Below, piece by piece: positions 24,766-34,813 of a stretch of DNA of 64,000 nt. The DNA comes from Stenotrophomonas nematodicola. Its GTDB lineage: Bacteria; Pseudomonadota; Gammaproteobacteria; Xanthomonadales; Xanthomonadaceae. A program made the translations under genes and the position numbers. The notes under the pieces are model-generated. The model ran no database searches. It saw only the letters and a program-made list of their open reading frames with translations, and was not told where the DNA came from. The stretch is taken from assembly GCF_009467805.1 (NCBI RefSeq), contig NZ_WIAY01000006.1, forward strand, positions 124,001-188,000, given 5' to 3'. The number at the start of each line of letters is the position of its first letter. The first letter of the stretch is position 1.

Positions 24766-27700
24766 TCACCAGTTCTTGGAAATGCCAACGTGCAGATAAC
24801 GTCCGTAGGTTTCGTGCAACGCGCTCAGATAATTGCCCGAGGCATTGAGCGGCGGTTCTTCATTGAACAGGTTGCGTGCGCCGACTTCCACCGAAGTGCC
24901 TTTGAGGCGCCCTGCGTTGAAATCCCTCTTCACCGACAGCGCCCACCGCTGGGTGGCCTTGACGACGTAGGGCGTGCGGTCGGAATACGCGCCGGCCTTG
25001 ACGCTGCCGATGCAATCGTCGCGCAGGCGGACCGTCCAGTCCTGCAGGTTCCAGATGAACGTGGCGCTACCGCGCCATTCCGGCTTGGCGCCGTTGATGC
25101 CGACCTCGTTGGCCGCGCCTAGGTCGGGCGCGATGATGTTCAACTGCCCGTTCCCGATGGCGGCCGCCACCTGCTGGATCTCGGCCGGCTTCTGCTGGGT
25201 GTATTCCTTGAGCTGACTGACGCTGAGCAGGACCGCGAAGCTGCCCCACGCCGTGTCGCGCACGCGCCAAGTGAAGTTGTAGTCCACGCCCGAGGCCGTC
25301 AGCGGCCGGCGGTTCTGGTACCGGTTGTAGATGTGCGTCACTACGCCCGCCGGCGCAAGCCCGGACCCTTCAAACAGCGCCGCGTCTTCGGCGGTTACCG
25401 CTGCACGCACTACGTTGGGGTTGCTGCTGCCTTCCACCACGCGCAGGTAGGCGTCGTACAGCAGTTCCTCGCCCAGGGTGTTGATCGGATTCTCCACTTC
25501 CACCCGCCACGCATCCACGCTCAGGCTGATCGCGCCCAGCCGCTCCGGCAGGAACTGCGGCTCCAGCACCGCGCCCCATGACGACTGGCGGGTGGTCTCA
25601 GGCTTCACGTCATCGCCGTAGGAGGTTACCGCGCTCACCGACGGCTTGACCTGCGAACCGCTGCTGTAGGCATTCAAGCAGGCGCTGTAATCCGGCTGCG
25701 CCCCCTTGCTGATCAACGCATGGCAGCGGATCGCATCGTTGTTGAAGCCGAACCCGTAGGTCGGCGGCGAGTTCACCAGCTCCAGCCCCGGCGCGCGGAA
25801 GCCGCCGCTGACCGAGCCACGCAGCAGCACGCTGTCATTCACCTTCCAGGCCGCCGCCAGTTTCGGCTTGGCCACCTTGCCGGCATCGCTGTAATCCTCC
25901 CACCTGCCCGCGATCTGCAGGTCCAGCGACTGCACCAGCGGCACCTCCTGCGCAGGCGAGATCAACGGCACCGCCAGTTCGATCAGGGCGGATTTGACGT
26001 TGCGGCTGCCGTGCACATCCGGCCGCGGGCTATGCGTGAAGAAATTGCTGGCCGCAACGGTGCCGGTGTACCAATCCGTATACGGACGGCTGCCGTCGAT
26101 GTTTTTGTCGCGATCATCGGTGCGGCTTTCATACCGGTACTCGACACCCGCCGCCAGGCCGATGTCGCCGGCGTACCAGCTGAACAGGTCCGGACGGTTG
26201 ATCTTGAAGTCCCACAGTGCCAGCTCGGTCGTGCCTTCGCGGGTCGCCTCGCCAATGAACGCCGAGGTGTCGTAGGGCGTGGCATCCCCCACCCGAATGC
26301 TGGCCGGATCACCGCCACTGAACGGGTTGTAGGCATCGGCGTCGGTGCGGTTCACGGCGGCGATGAAGGCATCGGTCAGCGCGCCCTGCTGCGTGTCGGT
26401 GCTGCGGGCGCGGGAGTACAGCAAGGCCGTTTCCCAGTTCCAGCCCCCTTCGGTCCATCCGCGAAGGCCCAGCAGGACGCGCGACTGATCGTTGTCCACC
26501 TTCACCCGGCGGATCCCCGAATCCGCGAACTGGTAGTTCAGCAGCCGGATCGCATCGGCACCGCGCAGGGACTCGGGCACCCAATACGCATCCGGCCGGA
26601 TGTGCAGCAGGAACCCGTCCCCGCCGAAACCCGACTCGCTGCTCACCCAGGATTCGGAGGTGGCCCGGTAGTAGCCCAGCTCACCGAACAACTGCATGCT
26701 GTCGGTGAGATCGAAGCGACCGCTGGCGAACACATTTCCCTTGCGGATGGACGGTGACGAGGTGATGCCCGGCTCGGCGGCCGAATCATAGTGATAGCGC
26801 GTTGGCACCGTGCCGGAAATCAGCGCGCCGGTGGCCGGGTCGACGTGCCAGCTGCCGGTGCGCCGGCCATTGGCGTAGGTGTCGAAATGACCCCACGGCG
26901 TTCGCGTGCTGAAGCCGGCCGTGCCGTCGGGATCGGGCACGCTGGTGCCATCGCCCAGCGGCCGGCGACCGTCGGTCGCGGTGAACCAAGCATCGGAATT
27001 GCGCTGCGCCGTGCGCCTGGAAACGCCATACAGCACCGAGATGTTGCCGCGGCCTTCGGCAAAGTCACTGCCGAAGTAGCCGTCCAGGGAGACATCTTCG
27101 CGGTGGCCGTCCGAGACCTTGCCGTAGTTCACCTTGATGCCACCCCCATTCTGCAGGTTGCTCGGCGTCACCAGATCGACCACGCCGGCCACGGCGTCGG
27201 AGCCGTAGATCGAGGCCGCACCGTCGAGCAGCAGGTTGACGCGCTCCAGGCCGAAGGTCGGAATCGCATTGGCGTTGTAGGTGGTGTCATCGCCGCTGTT
27301 GCTGATCGGGTGCTGCACGGTACGCCGGCCGTTGATCAGCAGCAGCGTGTACTTGGCGCCGAGGTTGCGCAGGTTGATCGAGCCCACGTCGCCGCGGGCG
27401 ACATTGGAGTTCCGCCCTGCGTTGGTGGTGCCCTTTTCCGTGACGGCGACATCACCGAACTGCGGCAGGCTGCGGAACAACTCGTTGCCGTTGGTGGCCC
27501 CGGTGGCATCGATCTGTTCCCGGTCCACGGCCACCACCGGCAGCGCCGCCTGCGCGCCGCCACCGGCGATCTGCGAGCCGAGCACCGTGACCTTGTCCAA
27601 CAGCCGGGCATCGGTCCGCTGCCGTTCCGGATCAAGCGCCGCCTCTTCCGCCGCCTGCGCCCCGGGCGCCAGCAGCGTGCACAGGGCAAGCGCCAGACGG

Positions 27701-27777
27701 CCGCGACGCGGCAGCAGCCCCTGCACGTCGTACCACGGATGCTTCACGGCCGGCTGCGAACGAAGAACGCGCGTCAT
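24766..27777 (-). CDS. TonB-dependent outer-membrane receptor
   Basis: A 1003-residue protein with an N-terminal signal region ending near GAQAAEEAAL. A plug domain follows (VTVLGSQIAGGG, LPVVAVDREQI, INLRNLGAKYTLLLINGRR), then a long beta-barrel rich in aromatic and Asp/Asn turns, ending in HVGISKNW. The plug resembles the large receptors of Xanthomonadaceae that import complex carbohydrates, peptides or iron chelates. The substrate cannot be read from sequence. The neighbours (tandem OsmC protein upstream, DUF1684 downstream) are unusual partners. Confidence 0.92.
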   Translation of the reverse strand: MTRVLRSQPAVKHPWYDVQGLLPRRGRLALALCTLLAPGAQAAEEAALDPERQRTDARLLDKVTVLGSQIAGGGAQAALPVVAVDREQIDATGATNGNELFRSLPQFGDVAVTEKGTTNAGRNSNVARGDVGSINLRNLGAKYTLLLINGRRTVQHPISNSGDDTTYNANAIPTFGLERVNLLLDGAASIYGSDAVAGVVDLVTPSNLQNGGGIKVNYGKVSDGHREDVSLDGYFGSDFAEGRGNISVLYGVSRRTAQRNSDAWFTATDGRRPLGDGTSVPDPDGTAGFSTRTPWGHFDTYANGRRTGSWHVDPATGALISGTVPTRYHYDSAAEPGITSSPSIRKGNVFASGRFDLTDSMQLFGELGYYRATSESWVSSESGFGGDGFLLHIRPDAYWVPESLRGADAIRLLNYQFADSGIRRVKVDNDQSRVLLGLRGWTEGGWNWETALLYSRARSTDTQQGALTDAFIAAVNRTDADAYNPFSGGDPASIRVGDATPYDTSAFIGEATREGTTELALWDFKINRPDLFSWYAGDIGLAAGVEYRYESRTDDRDKNIDGSRPYTDWYTGTVAASNFFTHSPRPDVHGSRNVKSALIELAVPLISPAQEVPLVQSLDLQIAGRWEDYSDAGKVAKPKLAAAWKVNDSVLLRGSVSGGFRAPGLELVNSPPTYGFGFNNDAIRCHALISKGAQPDYSACLNAYSSGSQVKPSVSAVTSYGDDVKPETTRQSSWGAVLEPQFLPERLGAISLSVDAWRVEVENPINTLGEELLYDAYLRVVEGSSNPNVVRAAVTAEDAALFEGSGLAPAGVVTHIYNRYQNRRPLTASGVDYNFTWRVRDTAWGSFAVLLSVSQLKEYTQQKPAEIQQVAAAIGNGQLNIIAPDLGAANEVGINGAKPEWRGSATFIWNLQDWTVRLRDDCIGSVKAGAYSDRTPYVVKATQRWALSVKRDFNAGRLKGTSVEVGARNLFNEEPPLNASGNYLSALHETYGRYLHVGISKNW

Positions 27778-27883
27778 TGAGTAGTCCCAAGTCGTTTTCT
27801 GAGGGCACGGCGGACCCGGGCGTCCCCGCCCACGGTGTCCCCGGGAGAATCGCGGCCGGCAGGGCCGCGGCGCGCAGGTGCGC

Positions 27884-29074
27884 TTAGTCGTTCACTTCCG
27901 CATACGCGCCGCGGACGATGCGGCCTTCCAGCTTCTGCTCGTCCTTGACCAGGTTGTAGAGCGGACAGGTGGCTTCGACCGACTGACGCAGCGCGTCGAT
28001 CTCTTTTTCGGACGCCGGCGATTCAATCCGCACCTTGTAGCGGATGTCGCTGTAGCGGGCCGGCGCGCGGACATTGCTGCCGAAGCGCGGGCTTAGCTGC
28101 CCATCAACGGTGAGTTCCAGCACATCCAGCAGCACGTTTCGTCCCGCCGCCTGCACCTCGAAAATGTGGGTCAGGCAGGTGCCGGTCACGCCGAGCAGGT
28201 GTTCCTCCACCGTGGGCGCCAGCCCGTAGCCAAGCAGGCCGGGCGCGCTGTCGTGCAGTTGCTGGTGGTAGCCATCCTTGCCCAGGAACACGCGACGCAG
28301 CCCGGTGCGCGGTTCGACATGGGCACGCGCCACCAGCGTTTCCGCCTCGGCTTTTTCCTTGCCGGCGGCCGGCTTGCCTTGCCTGGCCAGCACGGCCGGG
28401 CGCTTCTCTTCGGTGATGAAATCACGCAGGCCAGGCGGAAGCCCGGGATCGCGCACCGCCGCGCTGTGGATGTATTCGACCTCGGCGTGGCTGACCTGCT
28501 GCGGCTGTGTCACCAGATCGATGGCCGAGGAATTGGCGTGCACCGCGCGCTTGAGCGTGTCGAGCTGCGCATCGGTGGCCGGCGAGTCGATGTAGGCCAC
28601 GTAGGAAAGATTGTTGGGATACGCCAGGGTCTCGCTCTTGCGCTCCGGGATGCTGGTGAACACCACATCCAGCGCATCCAGTGGTACGCCCTGCAGGGCC
28701 GCCTGCACGATGTACTCATCGGCCACCGAGCTGGCCAGCGTGCCGACCAGCGAATCCCAGGAACCGGCACCCAGGTTGTAGCCTGCGTAATTGCGGCCAC
28801 TGTCGCTGATGTACTGGAACTCGCCGGTCGGCCCGATACGCAGGCGGCGTACGCCGGAGCGGCTTTCGGCGATGACCTTGGCATGGATCTTCGTGGGCGG
28901 CACCACCCGCGCCGACTGTGTCTGGATGGCAGCGCGCTTGGCCGTCAGATAATCGCGCAGTGGTGATGCCTTGTCCTGCGCCGCAGAGGTCAGCGGGGCC
29001 GCCAACAGCAGTGTGGCAGACAGGAGGGTCGCGGCGACAACTTCGCGCGGCGGCGCATAACGGGCGATGGACAT
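27884..29074 (-). CDS. Secreted tandem OsmC/Ohr-fold protein
   Basis: ATG 29074 gives 396 residues and a signal peptide ending near LTSAAQ. Two OsmC-like repeats follow, about 60-190 and 240-380. The second has both active cysteines: GVTGTCLTHIF (Cys300) and EATCPLYNLV (Cys370). In the first they align with Ser116 and Ser182 (ASSVADEY and ANSSAIDLV), so it should be inactive. OsmC proteins reduce organic hydroperoxides, usually in the cytosol; a secreted tandem form is uncommon. A run of eight G/C bases lies between GGAG and the start codon. Confidence 0.75.
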   Translation of the reverse strand: MSIARYAPPREVVAATLLSATLLLAAPLTSAAQDKASPLRDYLTAKRAAIQTQSARVVPPTKIHAKVIAESRSGVRRLRIGPTGEFQYISDSGRNYAGYNLGAGSWDSLVGTLASSVADEYIVQAALQGVPLDALDVVFTSIPERKSETLAYPNNLSYVAYIDSPATDAQLDTLKRAVHANSSAIDLVTQPQQVSHAEVEYIHSAAVRDPGLPPGLRDFITEEKRPAVLARQGKPAAGKEKAEAETLVARAHVEPRTGLRRVFLGKDGYHQQLHDSAPGLLGYGLAPTVEEHLLGVTGTCLTHIFEVQAAGRNVLLDVLELTVDGQLSPRFGSNVRAPARYSDIRYKVRIESPASEKEIDALRQSVEATCPLYNLVKDEQKLEGRIVRGAYAEVND

Positions 29075-29610
29075 GGGGGGGGTGGGCTCCGGAAGCGATC
29101 TGAACAAGAGCCCACTCTTTCATGTTCGAACGCCACGTTTAAATAACTGTTGGCAATTCCCATATTAGTGGGGGGCGACAGGAACCATGGCCGACTGGCT
29201 CCTGCCTCAGTTCCGAGCCGGCATCGATTGCTGAGAATCCCTGTTTGATGCATCGCACCCATCGCTTAGGCAACTGCGCCCATCGAGCCAGCCCGAGGGT
29301 GTTCGTCCACTCGATCCTTGACGCGAGCTTGCAAGCGTACGCGCCCATCCATCCAATTCGACCCCAGCTCGGACTCCATCGAGCGGGTGCAGCGGGGGGG
29401 GGGCGCGGCTATAGTTCAGCGCTTGCAGCCTAAGCGAGCCATCCGTGGAGACGCGAGGCCAAAGCGCGTTCCAGCAGGGCCTTCGGCATCGCGCTCACGG
29501 GAACCCTGAAATGCCGACGCTGGATGCGGGGGCGACCGGCTCTAAGCCAGACGACGAGATAACTGAGCATTGACATTGGGATCTTGGCACACGCCTACCT
29601 GGTTGAACGG
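29075..29610. other. Intergenic region with G10 tract
   Basis: No gene seen in about 530 bases. A run of ten G lies at 29394-29403. An A+T-richer patch (29140-29170) may carry the promoter of the OsmC-like gene, but no clear -35/-10 pair is visible. Confidence 0.45.
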
Positions 29611-30498
29611 CTATGGTCCCGCCAGATAAGGCTTGAGGGTGCTCTCGCACCACATTCTGAAAGTTGTGGGCGTGCTGTTTTGTGCTGTCCTCTCCACACC
29701 CAAATCAAGTCCCTCACTTTTTGCACGCGCCATCGAAGCCATCCCCTCTGCCATCGCGCTAGAGAAGCCAAAGCGTTCGAACTGATCCTTGTAGCTGGCA
29801 AGGGAATTTTGTTCATAGGCTATGTGACGGCCGAGAACCTCGCTCATCACCCTTGCCATCTGATCGAATGAGATATTCTCAGGCCCAAGCACGGGGACCT
29901 CGGCTTGGCCGGCCCAGGAATCATCGAGCAGCCACTTCGCCGCCACTGCCGCAATGTCGTCTGTCGAACAGGACGGCAGTTCAAGATCTCGGGGTATCGG
30001 TAGAGAGAAGACGCCCCTATCTCGTAGTGGTCGCCCCTGCATGAGCACGTTGTCCATGAATGAGGGCATCGTAAGCGCTCTCTGATGCACGCCCGTACTC
30101 GAAATAAGGTCATCCATGGCGAGCGACGCGGTCACATAGCCGGCATCGGCAGCTTGAGGCGTGTTTCGCCCCAAAGCGGTGACCTCCACCACCTGAGTGA
30201 TGCCGGCCGCTTTGATTTCAGCTGCAGCAGGCCGGGTGAAGCCGACATAGGCTTCAATCACGCTTCCCGCCGCAGGATCCGCCGGGACCAGCCAAAACAG
30301 CTTTTGTGCCCCTCGAAATGCTCGCTGCACTGTAGGCGCGTCTGCATGGCTTCCTTGCACGACCTCAACTCGCGAGCGCACTGCGACCGGTAGTTTTGAA
30401 GGGTCGCGGACAATCACCCGCACGGGTGCCTCCGCTGCGAGCAGTCTAGGAATCAACCGGCTACCGATCTGACTGGTTGGTGCCGTTACAACAATCAT
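29611..30498 (-). CDS. NmrA-like NAD(P)-binding oxidoreductase
   Basis: A 295-residue protein beginning MIVVTAPTSQIGSRLIPRLL, an atypical-SDR nucleotide-binding start (TxxxxxG), then VRVIVRDPSKL and VVEVTALGRN. LGPENISFDQMARVMSEVLGR is typical of NmrA/azoreductase-type proteins. Such proteins sense or use NADPH, some reducing quinones. It is divergent from an AraC regulator gene, which probably controls it. Catalytic Tyr-x-x-x-Lys is not evident, as usual in this family. Confidence 0.82.
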   Translation of the reverse strand: MIVVTAPTSQIGSRLIPRLLAAEAPVRVIVRDPSKLPVAVRSRVEVVQGSHADAPTVQRAFRGAQKLFWLVPADPAAGSVIEAYVGFTRPAAAEIKAAGITQVVEVTALGRNTPQAADAGYVTASLAMDDLISSTGVHQRALTMPSFMDNVLMQGRPLRDRGVFSLPIPRDLELPSCSTDDIAAVAAKWLLDDSWAGQAEVPVLGPENISFDQMARVMSEVLGRHIAYEQNSLASYKDQFERFGFSSAMAEGMASMARAKSEGLDLGVERTAQNSTPTTFRMWCESTLKPYLAGP

Positions 30499-30628
30499 CG
30501 GGCGCTCCTAACGAGGTGAACCAGAGAGCGAAGCGGCTGGTTGGCCCCTTCGTGTGGAAGCAGCTTAGTCTTGTGCTTCGAACGAATCATTCTTTATAGT
30601 CCTAATTATTTGCGCGATCGTTCAGCCC
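30499..30628. promoter_or_regulatory. Divergent promoter region of NmrA/AraC pair
   Basis: A 130-base gap between divergent genes. On the plus strand TATAGT (30595-30600) is a good -10, with TTGTGC (30571-30576) as a weak -35 at 18-base spacing. On the minus strand TATAAA overlaps the same place. An AraC operator is expected here but not identified. Confidence 0.4.
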
Positions 30629-31576
30629 ATGGATCCTCTCTCCGACCTGCTCTCCCTCTTGCATCCGGTCGCAACAGTCTCTTCTGGCTTTAGAGCCGGG
30701 GGAGCATGGTCAGTCGAGTTCTCGGATCAACATGGCCAGATCAAGTGTTACGCAATCCTCGAGGGAGCCTGCTGGATGGCCGTGGACGGGGTTGAAGAAC
30801 CTTGGCGATTGGCAGAGGGTGATTCATTTGTGCTTCCCCGAGGTCGTCCGTTTCGGCTTGCTAGCGATCTCTCCTTACCCCCCATCGACTCATCCACGCT
30901 TTTTCCTCCGGCTAACCGTGGGGGCGCGGTAGTTTTGGCGGATGGGGCCGGGTTTTCTTTAGCTGGGGCCCGCTTTGCTGTAACTGGCAGTCAAGCTCCT
31001 TGGCTGCTGGGCCTTCTTCCGCCGGCGATTCATCTGAGAGTCGCAGACGACCGGGCGGTCCTGCGGTGGGCGGTCGAACGCATGATGCAAGAAATGCGCG
31101 AATCGAAGCCAGGAGGAATGCTCCTGGCCCAAAATCTTGCCCAGACCATGCTCGTCCACGCCCTGCGGGCACATCTTAGTGAGGCAGGCGCTAGCGGGGC
31201 GGGTTTGTTGGCCGCGCTGGCTGACCCGCGACTGAGCCGAGCGCTCCAGGCTATTCACGCTCACCCAGCGAGGAAATGGACGTTGCGCAGCCTTGCGGCC
31301 GAGGCCGGGATGTCCAGGACTGTCTTCGCCACCCAATTCCGGGCTGCAATGGGGGAGACCGCAATGCTGTATCTGACGCGCTGGCGAATGGCTCTGGCCT
31401 GCGACCACCTCGAGCACTCGAGGGAGTCGGTCGCTCAGGTGGGATCTTCGCTTGGATACGATTCAATTAGCGCGTTTTCCACTGCCTTTAAGCGCGTCCT
31501 AGGCATTTCTCCACTGAAATATAAGACGGCCTTGAGCAACCAGCCACGGCACGTCCCCTCAACCCACCCACCATGA
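30629..31576 (+). CDS. AraC-family regulator with cupin domain
   Basis: The 315-residue protein has an N-terminal cupin of the AraC_binding_2/Cupin_6 kind (CYAILEGACWMAVDG, LAEGDSFVLPRGRPF). A C-terminal AraC HTH pair follows (WTLRSLAAEAGMSRTVFATQF, then SVAQVGSSLGYDSISAFSTAFKR, GISPLKYK). Regulators of this type commonly control an adjacent divergent oxidoreductase, here the NmrA gene. The ligand is unknown. Confidence 0.88.
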   Translation: MDPLSDLLSLLHPVATVSSGFRAGGAWSVEFSDQHGQIKCYAILEGACWMAVDGVEEPWRLAEGDSFVLPRGRPFRLASDLSLPPIDSSTLFPPANRGGAVVLADGAGFSLAGARFAVTGSQAPWLLGLLPPAIHLRVADDRAVLRWAVERMMQEMRESKPGGMLLAQNLAQTMLVHALRAHLSEAGASGAGLLAALADPRLSRALQAIHAHPARKWTLRSLAAEAGMSRTVFATQFRAAMGETAMLYLTRWRMALACDHLEHSRESVAQVGSSLGYDSISAFSTAFKRVLGISPLKYKTALSNQPRHVPSTHPP

Positions 31577-32403
31577 TGCTGCGCCTCCTTCGGCTTTTTC
31601 TCGGCGGGGGAGTCTGTTGCCCACCCGTGCGTGTAGCTCAGAGCACGCGCACTCAATGATGCAGCTCCCTAGGGATCGTTTAGGGCGCGAGGTGCTGCAA
31701 GCTACGGCACTATCTATCCGGCAGCGCCGGCTGGGCGGCTAGACCGTTACAATCATTACCCGCCTCCTGCCCGCTGTTACGGGCATACAAGGCCACCACA
31801 ACGCAAATACAAGGTCCTTTGCCGCCGTCGACCTCCGACGCTGAGCTTTTATTCCTCCACCAGTGCAGGCCATACGCTGTGCCCGTATTTCAGTCAGGAC
31901 ACAAGAGTGAGGTGAATTGTAGACCCTCAGTCTCAGCGAGGAGCCGCGAGCTACCGAACAGAGGCCTCCACGGAGTGGACAAGGCCCGCTACGTCGCATA
32001 CAGGCCCCGATGGGCCCTAAGGCTTGCGAGCACATCTTGCCGCTCCTGCAATTCAGCCGCTAGATCCAGGACGTCCGCGCCTCAACGGGTGTCGGATCCT
32101 ATGCCTTCGGCCATACCATCGCCGTCGCACGCTGGCGCCAGAACATGTCCGATGGAGACGCTTCCTTAATCGCGGTCCGCTCTGTCCGTACATTACAAGC
32201 ACCTGTCCGCCCGCCTTTAACGGCCTCGGACACAACCCGCACCAGGCACGCCCACCCACAGGACCGCGTCTCGCCTAAGCATCCATGCGCCGACTCCCAC
32301 CCAAAATTTCTTGCTATGCCTGCCCGTCGGGCAGGCGGTGTGGCGCTGGCTGAGCCGTAGTACTGCCATTCCGAGCTCCAATCGATCCACGGCGGGCCAT
32401 TGA
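31577..32403. other. Long intergenic region without convincing gene
   Basis: More than 800 bases in which no frame shows protein-like composition, RBS or domain. No tRNA, repeat or IS end was recognised. It may be gene remnants. Confidence 0.45.
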
Positions 32404-32676
32404 TCAGGGCTGGCGCCCGCGGCGCCGGACGGCCAATATTTGGCCTACCACAGCGGTGAGAAGGATTAGGCTATTGGTGACCACAAAGACCGTCGATCCC
32501 ATCAGGGCGCTGTAGGCGATGAACAGCACCGAAGCGGTCATTTGCCCGATGAAGAGCCACGTAGATACCGCTTCCACCGACCCTGCTTGGTGTTGCTTGT
32601 AGATCTGTCGAGACAAGGTGGCAATGAGCACGGCCGTGGCGGCCCATCCGAGTAGGTCTGCCGGCATGGTGTTCAT
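32404..32676 (-). CDS. SemiSWEET/PQ-loop family membrane protein
   Basis: A 90-residue protein with three hydrophobic helices (LGWAATAVLIATL, STWLFIGQMTASVLFIAYSAL, VVTNSLILLTAVVGQI), the size and layout of a SemiSWEET half-transporter, which dimerises to move sugars. The first helix ends with SRQIYKQHQAGS, a variant of the PQ-loop segment. The start overlaps the upstream glycosyltransferase stop by four bases (ATGA), so they are co-translated. Confidence 0.75.
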   Translation of the reverse strand: MNTMPADLLGWAATAVLIATLSRQIYKQHQAGSVEAVSTWLFIGQMTASVLFIAYSALMGSTVFVVTNSLILLTAVVGQILAVRRRGRQP

Positions 32677-33374
32677 CGCACAAGCGCCTGCGCTTGCAGC
32701 CGCGCCCCACGAGTTCTCAAAACGTCACGCTCCAATTCTTGTAGAAAGCTACTGAAACCCTGCGGGGCCCTTGCCGAGCGTCGGGCGCTTGTATAGACCA
32801 CGGGCCGAGCGCGCCAAGCGATGCTTATTTGCGAACGTTCAAGGGCCTGCACCAAGGCTACGTCCTCGCCGGTGACCAAAGGCTGGAATCCCCCGACTTT
32901 CTCATAAGCCGCAGCGCCGAGCCCCAAGTTGGCGCCGTGGATGTGACGATGTCCATCGCGCGACAGCTCGAGGCCAGTAAAGGCTTCACGCACAGCCGGC
33001 GGATAGTCGAGCCAGTCGGTGACGTCCACTACCCCACAGAACGCGTCAGCACCGCATGTCACCTGCTTCCACAGCCAGTCCGCAGGCACGACCGTGTCCG
33101 CGTCAGTGCTGGCGATCCAACGGGCGCCCAGGTCAAGCGCATGGCTGGCTGCCGCAGCACGTGCGGCGCCTACGCAGCGCGCATCGAGCTCGACCATTGT
33201 TGCACCGTGGAGAGCGCACACCGCGGCCGTGCCATCGGTACAGGCATCTAGCGCGACAACGGCTATCACCGGCTCGCCGCCCAGACCTGGGTGTCCTGCA
33301 GCGGCGTTGACCGCCTCAAGGCAGCGCCCCATGTCCGCCGCTTCGTTGTGCGCCGGCACGATGACCGCGATCAC
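32673..33374 (-). CDS. Family 2 glycosyltransferase
   Basis: The start is set at GTG 33374, directly before IAVIVPAHNEAADMG, the usual beginning of GT-A enzymes. An in-frame start at 33476 would add 34 residues of low similarity. Motifs include ALDACTDGTA, STDADTVVP (DxD-type metal site), HGANLGLGAAAYEKVGGF and TGEDVALV. It is probably a membrane-associated transferase acting on a lipid- or carrier-linked sugar; acceptor unknown. It forms an operon with the SemiSWEET gene. Confidence 0.8.
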   Translation of the reverse strand: MIAVIVPAHNEAADMGRCLEAVNAAAGHPGLGGEPVIAVVALDACTDGTAAVCALHGATMVELDARCVGAARAAAASHALDLGARWIASTDADTVVPADWLWKQVTCGADAFCGVVDVTDWLDYPPAVREAFTGLELSRDGHRHIHGANLGLGAAAYEKVGGFQPLVTGEDVALVQALERSQISIAWRARPVVYTSARRSARAPQGFSSFLQELERDVLRTRGARLQAQALVR

Positions 33375-33493
33375 CGAAGTCGCCCACCACGGGCCGCTCT
33401 GCACGGCCCGGCGCTCAACCCAAGCGGCAGTGAGTCGACGTCTAGGCAGGCCAGCTCTTGAGCAGGCCCTAGGCAAAGAAGACGGTTCATTTG

Positions 33494-34657
33494 TTAGGCG
33501 ATAAGGATCACCTTGCGGCAGTCCTCCTCCTTACGGTCGAAGAGTTCGTAGCCACGGGCGGCTTCTTCGAGTGGAAGACGGTGGGTGATGATCACTCCTG
33601 GGTCGAGCGCGCCTTCCCCGATGTAGTCGAGTAGTTCAGGCATCAGACCCTGCACGTGGGTCTGGCCCATCTTGAAGGTCAGGCCCTTGTCGAACGCATC
33701 GCCAAGCAGGAATCCGTGCAGATAGCCGGCATAGACGCCGGGAATGCTTACCGTGCCGCAGCGGCGGGTGGCGGCGATGCACTGGCGAATCGCCGCCCCA
33801 CTGCTGCCTTCCACCTTCAGCGTGGTCAATGCCGATTCGAGCGCGCTGCCTTCGGCTTCAAAGCCGACTGCTTCGATGGAGGCATCAACGCCGCGCCCAT
33901 TGGTCTGCGTAATGATGTATTGCGCCGGATCTTCGATCTGGCTGAAATCAACTGGGGTCACGCCGTAGGTCTGCGCGGCGAACGCCAGCCGGTAGGCCAG
34001 ATGATCGACCATAAAAATGGTCTCAGCGCCCAGCAAACGACAGCACGCGGCGGCCATCAATCCTACCGGGCCAGCCCCGAAGATTGCCACCGTAGACCCC
34101 GGTTTGACGCCTGCGTTGAGCGTGGCCTGGTAGCCGGTCGGAAGAATGTCCGACAAGAAAAGCACCTGCTCGTCGGGCAGTGCATCCGGCACTCGCAGCG
34201 GGCCCACGTTTGCCTTCGGAACCCTTACGTACTGAGCTTGCCCGCCGGAAACGCCGCCATATAGATGGCTGTAACCGAACAGCGCAGCCGGTGGTCGGAT
34301 GCCCTTCTGGTTCACGGCCGCGCCTTTGCCGGTGTTGGTGCTCTCGCAAGCTGCATGTTCAGCCAGTTTGCAGTGGAAGCACTCGCCGCAAGCGATGACG
34401 AACGGCACCACAACGCGGTCGCCCGGCCTTAGGTCGGTCACACCACTGCCCACCTCCTCCACGACACCCATAAACTCATGGCCCAGCACGTCCCCGGTGT
34501 GAAGATCAGGGATCTTGCCCCGGTAAAGGTGAAGGTCAGAGCCGCAAATCGCGGTAGCGGTGACGCGCAGGATCAGGTCATCTTGTGCCGCTAAGGTGGG
34601 GTCGGGAACGGTGTCCACCCGGACGTCCTTGCTGCCGTGGTAGGTCAATGCGCGCAT
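33494..34657 (-). CDS. Zinc-dependent alcohol dehydrogenase (formaldehyde-dehydrogenase-like)
   Basis: ATG 34657 has GAGG eight bases upstream and gives 387 residues. The MDR fold is complete: ICGSDLH (catalytic zinc Cys), [12 protein letters not shown], the structural zinc loop [16 protein letters not shown], and the NAD-binding [13 protein letters not shown]. The long insertion and sequence resemble glutathione-independent formaldehyde dehydrogenases. Such genes are frequent in the stress clusters of this kind of bacterium. Substrate not certain. Confidence 0.88.
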   Translation of the reverse strand: MRALTYHGSKDVRVDTVPDPTLAAQDDLILRVTATAICGSDLHLYRGKIPDLHTGDVLGHEFMGVVEEVGSGVTDLRPGDRVVVPFVIACGECFHCKLAEHAACESTNTGKGAAVNQKGIRPPAALFGYSHLYGGVSGGQAQYVRVPKANVGPLRVPDALPDEQVLFLSDILPTGYQATLNAGVKPGSTVAIFGAGPVGLMAAACCRLLGAETIFMVDHLAYRLAFAAQTYGVTPVDFSQIEDPAQYIITQTNGRGVDASIEAVGFEAEGSALESALTTLKVEGSSGAAIRQCIAATRRCGTVSIPGVYAGYLHGFLLGDAFDKGLTFKMGQTHVQGLMPELLDYIGEGALDPGVIITHRLPLEEAARGYELFDRKEEDCRKVILIA

Positions 34658-34813
34658 CGGCGGGTCCTCATGACGTGAGCGGTGCAACCACAGATACGCG
34701 TGACGACGTCCCCACGCGGTGACTGCGATGTAGTGAAAATGTGGAGTCCGCCAAGACGCAGCGCTCATGGCGACGGGGGCAGCATATGTTTGACCTCAAG
34801 CGTGGAGCGACCC

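Noticed and set aside
26791..27780. Long plus-strand frames opposite the TonB receptor
   Set aside because: Arg/Ala/Gly/Val-rich mirror translations of a high-GC gene, no domain or RBS.
31739..32169. Frames in the 31.6-32.4 kb gap
   Set aside because: Cys/Arg/Pro/Ser-rich translations on both strands, no RBS, no motif.
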